DNA of 64,000 nucleotides from Lactobacillus intestinalis (GTDB lineage: Bacteria; Bacillota; Bacilli; Lactobacillales; Lactobacillaceae): NCBI RefSeq assembly GCF_024397795.1, contig NZ_CP072985.1:62001-126000 (forward strand). The letters run 5' to 3'. Below are positions 56,402 to 64,000 of the stretch, piece after piece. The notes beneath the pieces are model-generated. The model did not search any database and was not told the origin of the DNA. It saw only the letters and a list, made by a program, of their open reading frames with translations. The stretch's first letter is position 1, and each line of letters begins with the position of its first letter. The position numbers were made by a program, and so were the translations under genes.

Positions 56402-57241
56402 AAACGACGCGACGTGGAGCATAAATTAAACCGAAATGTGCTTTTATTACAGTTGTATCAAGGGCTGAGGAGGATTTTTTAAATAAAAAAATAAGGGTGA
56501 CGTAGCGTGGAGCTTAAAAATGAGTGAAAATACGCTTTCTCCTAGTAATACCAAGGTTTGAAGTTAGTTTTAATAAGGGTGACGTGATGTGGAATTATTA
56601 AACGACGCCACGTGGAGTTATAAACGACGCGACGTGGAGTGGAAAAGTACCCTCAAAAAATAAGGGTGACGCTTTATGGAGAAAAGTTATCCACAGACTT
56701 TGTGAAATTATTTTTGGACAAATTATCGTGGAACTAAATATAAAAATTATAAAAGTATAATAAATTCGCTTTCATTGTTGAAATATTTAGATTTATTTAA
56801 GTTTGGTTAATAAGAGTGACATTTTATGGAACCACTACATATAGTGGCTTGATATTGCATTTATTATTAATAAGCCCTATATTTTGCGAGGTGACTTTAG
56901 TAGAAATAATAAGAGTGACATCTGGTGGAGTTAATAAGAGTGACACATCATGGAGGATATTTTGAAATTTTTATATAAAAAATTAAATATTTTCACTGAT
57001 TTATTGTGAAACATATATTTTTTGAATAAATAAGGGTGTCAGCTCATGGAGCGTAAAAGTCATTCTTTTGAATAAGGGTGTCATGTTATGGAGATAAATA
57101 GACTAATTTTGAATAAGAGTGTCATTTCGTGGAGCTTATTAAATAAGAGTGACATCTTCGGGAGAGGTGGTGTAATGGGATTTAATAATAAGGGTGTCAG
57201 GCCATGGAATAAATTTTAAATAAGGGTGTCACATCATGGAG
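56402..57241 (+). repeat. Iteron array of the plasmid origin
   Basis: Twelve 22-base iterons of the form ATAAGRGTGWC-n6-TGGAR start at 56491, 56573, 56660, 56810, 56909, 56934, 57030, 57072, 57113, 57143, 57188 and 57220. Three variants AAACGACGCnACGTGGAG lie at 56402, 56600 and 56622. The third iteron base group shifts from GTGAC (left) to GTGTC (right). They are the binding sites of the Rep protein encoded just downstream. Confidence 0.88.
56687..56695 (+). promoter_or_regulatory. DnaA box
   Basis: TTATCCACA, an exact consensus DnaA box, six bases after an iteron. It indicates that host DnaA takes part in opening the origin. Confidence 0.8.
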
Positions 57242-57351
57242 AAAATTTACCAAAAGCCCTTGAAGCATGGTCTTAATTGATTTATAGTGTTTTTAATCAA
57301 AACAACGACGTGACACATTCTTTGTGTCGTTATAAAAAAGGGCGGTAAAAG

Positions 57352-58608
57352 ATGCCAGCTAAAAAGAGACCTATTCAGAAAATAATTAAGATTGACAATC
57401 GTTTTAACGATGATCCCATATTTGAACCTATCGATAGTTTGCCAGAAATTAATAGCAATATTTTTTGGCTTATTGCTGCCCAAGTGAAAGATCAGGGCAA
57501 TAATTTAATTACTCTGTCGCCAGAGCAAATAAAGCGAGAAGTGGGCTACAATAGTCATATTTCTAATAAACAAATTGCAAAAAACGTTGACGATACTTTT
57601 AGTAAATTGCTGACTATTCAGCTATCCAAAGAGGATATCGATAAAAAAACTGGCCATATTACTAAAACTAGAGAAAATATTTTTCAAAAATCGATTGTAG
57701 ACACTGATACCCTTGAAACTAGTGTAGAAGTAAGCAATAGTTTTTTGTATTTATTTAATCATTTAGAACATTGGACTCGATTTTCGATTACGCAATATGT
57801 ACGCTTGCATTCCAACTATTCAAGAAAACTTTTTAGATTATTGAAACAGTGGCGTACAACAGGGAAAAAAGAATACACCATCGATGAATTTCGTAAACGT
57901 CTGCAAATTCCTAAATCTTATCGTCCCACAGACATCGATCGGCGCGTTTTGACGATCTGTAAAGAGGAATTGAGTGCTAATTTTCAAAATTTTAAAATCA
58001 CTAAGAATTATCGTAAAGGAGTTCGTGGTCGAAAGTTAGAATCGTATATATTTACTTGGGTTCCTGAACAAAAAAATCAACAAGATATTTATTATGATTC
58101 CAGTATTGAGGATACAAATTCAGTCTATTACATTAAGTCAAATCCATTTTTAACCGAGAAAGAGAAATTTAGGGCCCTAGACAGGTTTTTCGGCTTTACC
58201 CTAGATACATCACTAAAAGAGTATAAAGACGGTCATATGCGCTCATATTTCCTTCCTAATAAACTTCATAATCGAAAAAAGCGAACAGTTTTCCACAGAA
58301 GTGATTTAAAATCACTTAGTCAATACAAACATGTCCAGTTTGGTCAGTTAATTGATGTGTATAAACAAGTTGGAGAAAAAGGTTTTTTAACTCAAGAGGA
58401 TAAAGAAGATTTAGCTTTGCTAGAGATGGGATTTGCTAAAACTGAAAAAGATCGTGAAAAGGATCAAGAAGAGGCTAAAGAACGTTTGAAGCGTTTGGAA
58501 AGTCAAACTAAAGATTTACAAGCAACGACCGATAGTAATGTTACACTTGATTTTAGTCAATCAGGTGTTGAAACCATGTCGTTTTTTGATGATGAGAGTA
58601 ATGAATAA
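57352..58608 (+). CDS. Rep_3-family plasmid replication initiator
   Basis: 418 residues, ATG 57352. Two winged-helix halves are recognisable: IFWLIAAQVKDQGNNLITLS ... EQIKREVGYNS and SITQYVRLHSNYSRKLFRLL ... YTIDEFRKRLQIPKSY, the pattern of Rep_3 (PF01051) initiators. It binds the iterons immediately upstream. The C-terminal 100 residues are charged and coiled. A terminator follows. This gene with parA defines a theta-replicating low-copy plasmid. Confidence 0.93.
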   Translation: MPAKKRPIQKIIKIDNRFNDDPIFEPIDSLPEINSNIFWLIAAQVKDQGNNLITLSPEQIKREVGYNSHISNKQIAKNVDDTFSKLLTIQLSKEDIDKKTGHITKTRENIFQKSIVDTDTLETSVEVSNSFLYLFNHLEHWTRFSITQYVRLHSNYSRKLFRLLKQWRTTGKKEYTIDEFRKRLQIPKSYRPTDIDRRVLTICKEELSANFQNFKITKNYRKGVRGRKLESYIFTWVPEQKNQQDIYYDSSIEDTNSVYYIKSNPFLTEKEKFRALDRFFGFTLDTSLKEYKDGHMRSYFLPNKLHNRKKRTVFHRSDLKSLSQYKHVQFGQLIDVYKQVGEKGFLTQEDKEDLALLEMGFAKTEKDREKDQEEAKERLKRLESQTKDLQATTDSNVTLDFSQSGVETMSFFDDESNE

Positions 58609-58615
58609 ATAATAT

Positions 58616-58649
58616 AAAAAGCATAGTTAATATTAGCTATGCTTTTTAT
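58616..58649 (+). terminator. Terminator after rep
   Basis: AAAAAGCATAG / CTATGCTTTTTAT stem and T run. Confidence 0.8.
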
Positions 58650-58802
58650 ATTTCTAATATTATATATTTTATTAATATTGGATAAATTTGATATATTTCT
58701 AATATTAGTTATACTGTAAAACTAAAAGGCGTATAAATTGCTTTCTTAAGCTAAATGATCTATTTTTAAAAGGGAAAATCTGATTATTAGGAGGGATATT
58801 TT

Positions 58803-59243
58803 ATGGACAATAAAGAAAAATTTCTAAGTAATGAAAAAGCTATTTTTAGTTTTGCAACAGATTTGTATTACAAAAATAAAGCTATGGAAGATCTAGTCGA
58901 AGTTCAAGAACAAAAAGATCTTCTGACTTTAAATCATAAAGCTGCACAAGAATTTAATGAAATTAATACAGCTCTTGCGTCATATTGCCAACCTCAAATA
59001 AAAGCAATTTTGCAAGTTAGCAGCAATGCTGAAGATATTGGTCCTGATTTTAACATGATGAAGGTTCAAGTAGATCAACTGATTCAAAACTATGATAATT
59101 TGAAAAAATTGATTCAATTGCAAGAAAGAATATTAGCTAAAAAAGATAAAACTTTGTCTAAATCTTGGCAAGATATGAAAACGCAAATTGATCAAATGGA
59201 TATTGACAAGATGAAAGCAATCCAGAAAGATTTGGAAAAATAA
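58803..59243 (+). CDS. Small helical/coiled-coil protein, unknown
   Basis: 146 residues from ATG 58803 after AGGAGGG. Almost entirely helical, rich in Lys/Gln/Asp with heptad-like spacing (MEDLVEVQEQKDLLTLNHKA; DQLIQNYDNLKKLIQLQERI). No membrane segment or catalytic motif. It sits between rep and the helicase-nuclease gene, each separated by terminators. Confidence 0.6.
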   Translation: MDNKEKFLSNEKAIFSFATDLYYKNKAMEDLVEVQEQKDLLTLNHKAAQEFNEINTALASYCQPQIKAILQVSSNAEDIGPDFNMMKVQVDQLIQNYDNLKKLIQLQERILAKKDKTLSKSWQDMKTQIDQMDIDKMKAIQKDLEK

Positions 59244-59263
59244 GCAGTTTTAAAAATTGATAG

Positions 59264-59306
59264 AAAAATCTCGAAAACCTTATATATAGGGGTTCGAGAT
59301 TTTTTA
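59264..59306 (+). terminator. Terminator after the coiled-coil gene
   Basis: AAAATCTCGAA / TTCGAGATTTTTT with an inner AACC/GGTT pair. Confidence 0.8.
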
Positions 59307-59585
59307 TATAAATATATAACTATAAATAATATGTAGATTTCTTTATATAAGTGTTGTTATAATAGCAATTGCGTCTTATACTAAGACTATAATAATTATA
59401 AAAACAAAGAATATAGAACCTTATTTTTTATAATTATAAGTGTAAGCCTAAAGAAGTAAAAATTGAAGCTTAATCTTTCAAAATGAGTAGTATTATAAAA
59501 AATATATTTAATATTGAACAAATGATTAATATATATCATATTTATAATATCACGTTTATTTAATAGAGAAAATAATCAGTAGTTT
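59307..59585. other. AT-rich promoter region of the helicase-nuclease gene
   Basis: No ORF. Several candidate -10 boxes near 59520-59550 (TTGAAC ... TATAAT) but none is decisive. Confidence 0.35.
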
Positions 59586-59597
59586 AAGGAGAAAAAC

Positions 59598-62500
59598 ATA
59601 ATAGATAAATGTAAAGAATGGGACGGAGAAATGTCTTGATTGGATTTTTAAAAACAATAAGGATAGAAAGTCTTTTTTAGCAACTATCACTCAAAGTACA
59701 GGAACTGGAAAAACTTATGCAATTGAAAATACTGTATGTAAACAAATTAACGCAAATGGTAATGAGATATTCTTTGTTGTAACTAATAATAAAGAAAATC
59801 GAAATGAAATATATAATGAACTATGTGGCCGAGATCCTCTCAATAAAGATAAGATTCTACTTTTAGAAAGTGATCATGATGCAATCGGTCATTACTTTGA
59901 TTCTCTCTTGAACAATGACTTTAATAATATATTTCGAAGCAAATTTGAGGTACTGAATAAATGGAAAGAAGGTTTAAATCCTCAGTTAACGTCAACCATA
60001 GAAGTTTTAGAGAGTTTAATTCCAAAATATGTATTTAATACGAAGTCGTCAAATGATTTTTTTAAATTAAAGTATGCTCTAAGAAAAGACTTAAATCAGA
60101 TCGCAAGTAAACAAGATAAAAATTTAAGTACTCTTCAAGATAAATTAGACTTTCGAAGAGAAATTGCTCCTTGGAGTTTTAAAATGTTTCCTGACTCAAA
60201 TATTCATCAATATCAGGTTATTGTTTTAACTATGCATAAATTTATTAGAAAATACAATCCGATTTTAGGAAATAGAATGTATTTTTGGAATATTAATTTT
60301 GATAATAAAAAAGTAACCACTTTCATTGATGAGTCTGATGAAGAAAAGAAAATAATGCTAGATATATTAGTAGATCAAGATGAATCTTCTAGTCGTAGAG
60401 AAGATGTTATAACTTTATTCAAGCGTGTATATATGAATTTAACACCTTCAATCAATCAGCCTTCTAACTTCGTCCAAAATGTGGTAGATGAAAGAGGACG
60501 TAAAAATCAAGATCGTTTTAAAAATATGTATAAAAAATTTAAAGAAGTGTATGATCAATATCATCTTGAAAGTGGCTTACGAATTTCTAGTGAAGTAAAG
60601 GAAAACGAAATTAATCGTTTTATTTTTAATTGCGGTCAACAAAATTATCTTTTTAATGGAAACAAGCAATATTTAGTGTGGGAGTATGATAAAAAGGCAA
60701 ATTTAAATGTACTTAAAAATAATAGGGCTCAGTATTTAGAAAAGAAAGAATATCGCTTGACTACTATAGTTCAAAAATTAGAAAGATTATTGAAGTTCTT
60801 TACTAGGAATATGTATTCCATTACTAAAGCTGTATACAAGGCAACTAGTATTCATACAGATGATTTTGAATCAGAATTAGTTCGTCAATTAAATAATGTT
60901 CTTCTTCCAACGCAAAATGAATTTTTAGCCGACTATTTTATTGAAAACTTTCTAGATGATATACCAAATAGAACAATTCCAAATATTAGAAACAATTTTG
61001 CTAAAGATACTACTTTGTACGCAGAAGGAATTAATGTTTTCAATATTATATCTAATGAAAAAGATGAAAATGTGCATGTCTATCTTTATTTACAAAATAA
61101 TTTTCCAGAAAAAGTATTAGTTCAAATTGCTAATCATACTAGGACCATTCTTTTATCAGCTACGGGAGATAATCCTTCACCGATTTCCAACTTTGATTTA
61201 AATTGGGTAAAAAATAATGTTAAACATAATGTAAGCTTGTCTTCTAAGCTCGAAGCTGTATTAGATAATGAAAATAAAATACGAAATAAGAAGTTAGAAG
61301 AAAAGGCAAACTGGAATATTAATGAAATAGGGAAATCGTTGATAACAGCTCATGGAACTTTAGCTCAAGTTATGATTAATACTTTAAAACAAGAGCTTAA
61401 TCTGGAATTATCTTTAGAAGCAGCGAGAGAATTATTAATGGAATTTCCCACTTCTCATATTTCTGACTATGAACGTATTGGCATCAATCCCGATATGAAT
61501 TTTATAAATGCTGCAGATAAAAGTGATGATGATCTCGCTCAAAACGTTTCTTTTAATTTTACTCGGCAACTAAAGTGGCTATTAACAACAATAGCTTTTT
61601 ATCAAAATTATCAAAAACATCCTTATTGTAATTCTTACGTTATCTTTACTAACGTACAATTAACTGATGAAAATAATGATCCTGATATGAATGACAAAAA
61701 GTGGTTATTGGCAGCTTTAACTCGATTAGGATTTTCTACTAAGAGTTCAGATTTTGAGTTTATAAATGCTCAAAATAAAGAGAATATAAAAAACATAAAG
61801 GAAGAATGGGGAGCCGGACAGTTTAAAATTTTGTTTACTAATAGAGAGGCTTTCAGTAGAGGAATAAATTTAAGTTACAAGTTAAGTGATAAGTTAGAAG
61901 AAAAATATGGTAGGTATTATCAAAAAAATGATGAACATAGTGATACGTCTCAAGTAGATGTGACTGGAATCTATGAAGAACAACCATCTCATTTAGCTGT
62001 AGTTTCTCAAAATAATACGCAAAATTCTGTAGATGATGACATTAAATTTATATATGAACAATATATGTTACACTATTCAAATTTAACTGATTTAAATCAA
62101 GATGATATTAAAAAGCGAATTCGGACATTTTTTAATCATAAAGGAGTACCCTTTTGGAATTTAATTCCTATGAAAATAGCTTCTACTGTTAATGTTGAAC
62201 AAGCAATGGGACGTTTATGTAGAAATGGTCGAAAAGCGGATCAAGTTCTCATTAATTTAGATTATTCAATGACGGAACGTTTAGATTATAAGTATTTAGC
62301 TTCAAAGAGAACCAATGTCATTATGGAGAAAATCCTAAATAAGCATCTTCCTTTGTTAGAAGATGCTTATCAACAATTATTTACTTCACCCGAAGAACAA
62401 GCAATGATAGATTTAATTAATAAAAAAGGGATATTTCTTCAAGATTTGGCAAATAATTTACGTACATTGGGTATTGGAAAACAATGTGAATGGATATTGT

Positions 62501-63321
62501 TGAGAGAATTTATAGGAAAACATCCAATAATTCAAGATTCTAGTCAAATTCCTTCTAATTTAGATAATACGCTGTATGGTTTTTATTATCAAAACGAGCA
62601 TCAAATCAAAAATTACTTTTATTGTTTTAAAGATCAAGAATATCAACTTGCCTTTATTGCTTCAACTGAAGAAAAAGCTAATCAAAAATTGAAAAGTTAT
62701 AAAGCCCATTATGAAGATAATCCCTTACTTAAATATCATGAATTTAATTTAAAAAAAGAATTATCATATTTGAATAAGATTTTTGACAAAAATCCCTGGA
62801 TTAAAAAGGAACTTCAACGCGAAGGATATGATTTGGATTTTTCTAAAAAAGGGAAATTGCTTCTAGCTCCATTAGCTTTCAATAATTTATATAAGGCTGC
62901 TATTAGTGAAAAGATTTTTGAAATTATAGCACGCCATTATTCTTGGAATTTTCATTCTATGAAAGATTTGGCTAAGTCAGAATTTGAATTATATGATGGC
63001 TTTCTCAATATACAAAATTCTATTTTATATGTGGATGTGAAAAACTATAATTCGAATAAATATAGTATGAGCAAGAAAAATCTTAATCAACAAGTTATAA
63101 AAAAAGAAAAAGAACGTTTAGGTGTATCTGAAGGAGAAGCAGTAGTAATTGTAAATTTGTATCAATTTGAAAGTGATATGGAATATAAACCAGTTCGAAT
63201 TTTAGATAAAATTAAATCCGACGGAGTTTATATTTATCCAGCTTTGTTTGATAATGATGGAACTCTAAATAATGATTTGATTCAGGATTTGGGAGAATTA
63301 ACTTATGGAAATAACAATTAA
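59598..63321 (+). CDS. SF2 helicase fused to PD-(D/E)XK nuclease, 5' end disrupted
   Basis: The main frame is open from 59605 to 63321 (about 1238 codons). It encodes Walker A TITQSTGTGKTYAIE (near 59690), DExD motif TFIDESDEE (60325), motif III LLSATGDNPS (61150), motif V NREAFSRGINLSYK and motif VI QAMGRLCRNGRK (62195), so it is a superfamily 2 helicase. The C-terminus has YDGF ... ILYVDVKNYNS (about 62990-63050), a PD-(D/E)XK nuclease core. No ATG, GTG or TTG precedes Walker A in this frame. AAGGAG at 59586 is followed at six bases by ATA (59598) in another frame, MIDKCKEWDGE-like, which would join the main frame after removal of one A near 59630. Start loss plus frameshift is the simplest reading. 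Confidence 0.7.
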
Positions 63322-64000
63322 TCAGATCGAAAAACCAATTATTAATTATAAAAAATTGAATAAAGATTATATTTTATTTCAGCTAAATTGTACGATGAAA
63401 TTTATACCTAAAAGTTTACTCAATCGATTGGCACAGGAAAATCCTCAGATTTTGGCCGTCAGTTATAAAAAATCAAAAGAAGGAATTTGGATATATCTTT
63501 TAACTGATGTAAATAATTCTATTGATATATATGAATTGAGAGCCAAGCTAGAGAAAATGGGCGCACAGTTTTCTCAATTACAAAAGGTAGATTTTAATAT
63601 TTTAGAGACAGATACTATTTTAAATATTTTACTTTGCTTATTGAGCAGCTTTAATATTGTAAAAGGTAGCAATATTCTTGGTAGACTTTATATTAATTCA
63701 TCGTTAACAGCCCAAAAACAACTTACTCTTAATGAAGTAGAATTTAGTAAAGAACTTAATTTACAAGTACATTCTCGGCAATTTACTAAAATTGCTGCAT
63801 TTAAGACACATAAAGATAGAAGGGGTGACTTGTCTAAATTTTCTAAAGGAGGATTAGGGAAGAGTGCACGTTACAAAATTGACGTTAAACACAACTCTAT
63901 TAGCCAAATTTCGGGGTGTTATCAAAAAGGAGAAAATGATGATTTATATTTGCAACATCCTTTAGTAAAAAATGGTAAAGGTAGTCTGACTAAATTCTGG
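63305..64000 (+). CDS. Unknown protein, partial, partner of the helicase-nuclease
   Basis: The ATG at 63305 overlaps the helicase stop by 17 bases, and 232 codons run to the window edge without a stop. Translation begins MEITINQIEKPIINYKKLNK and has a basic stretch near 63815-63880 (KTHKDRRGDLSKFSKGG). No motif I can name. The overlap makes it a functional partner of the helicase-nuclease. Its C-terminal part, outside the window, is needed to classify it. Confidence 0.7.
   Translation, partial: MEITINQIEKPIINYKKLNKDYILFQLNCTMKFIPKSLLNRLAQENPQILAVSYKKSKEGIWIYLLTDVNNSIDIYELRAKLEKMGAQFSQLQKVDFNILETDTILNILLCLLSSFNIVKGSNILGRLYINSSLTAQKQLTLNEVEFSKELNLQVHSRQFTKIAAFKTHKDRRGDLSKFSKGGLGKSARYKIDVKHNSISQISGCYQKGENDDLYLQHPLVKNGKGSLTKFW

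Overview
The window looks like low-GC Lactobacillus DNA, most likely the L. delbrueckii / L. crispatus-helveticus-amylovorus branch. The signs are a YSIRK-type Mub surface protein, a subtilisin-type cell-envelope proteinase anchored by SLAP repeats, a PepC-family aminopeptidase, a type I-E CRISPR system with a Cas2-DEDDh fusion, and strong AGGAGG ribosome sites. A ParA/partner pair, an iteron origin and a Rep_3 initiator at 54.8-58.6 kb mean that at least the right end is plasmid-type DNA. Either the whole window lies on a megaplasmid, or a plasmid sits in the chromosome; the sequence alone does not decide.

Layout. 0-10 kb: mucus-binding surface protein (partial), 5'-nucleotidase, AEC permease, aminopeptidase, an oxidoreductase relic and a ClC chloride transporter. 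10-13.3 kb: a four-gene polar amino-acid ABC transporter preceded by a cysteine-rich leader peptide and an intrinsic terminator, a candidate cysteine attenuator. 13.4-17.3 kb: MerR / 14-TM drug exporter / DUF4811 cluster and a small HTH-led cluster. 17.4-30.8 kb: complete type I-E CRISPR-Cas locus on the minus strand (cas3-cse1-cse2-cas7-cas5-cas6-cas1-cas2::dnaQ) with an array at each end (8 and 14 repeats), separated from array 2 by decayed repeats and phage remnants. 30.8-36.6 kb: 5'-truncated coaA fused to a LysR fragment, then CoA-transferase, FabK-like flavoprotein and crotonase genes under a likely CcpA site, and an aquaporin/glycerol facilitator broken by one TGA. 36.8-39.8 kb: a gene graveyard (relic CRISPR leader+repeat, MFS, AraC and two TetR remnants). 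40.1-45.2 kb: the envelope proteinase. 45.4-50.3 kb: ketodeoxygluconate (uronate) catabolism with an IclR regulator and a lone PTS EIIC. 50.3-52.3 kb: OppA-type lipoprotein under a T-box. 52.5-64 kb: plasmid maintenance, followed by a large helicase-nuclease and an overlapping partner gene that runs off the end.

The functional theme is nutrient capture from protein and peptides (proteinase, OppA, aminopeptidase, amino-acid ABC) and from plant or host uronates, combined with defence and plasmid functions. The most interesting items are the cysteine leader peptide, the relic CRISPR leader 6 kb from array 2, the two spacers that differ by one base, and the plasmid-borne helicase-nuclease with its disrupted 5' end.
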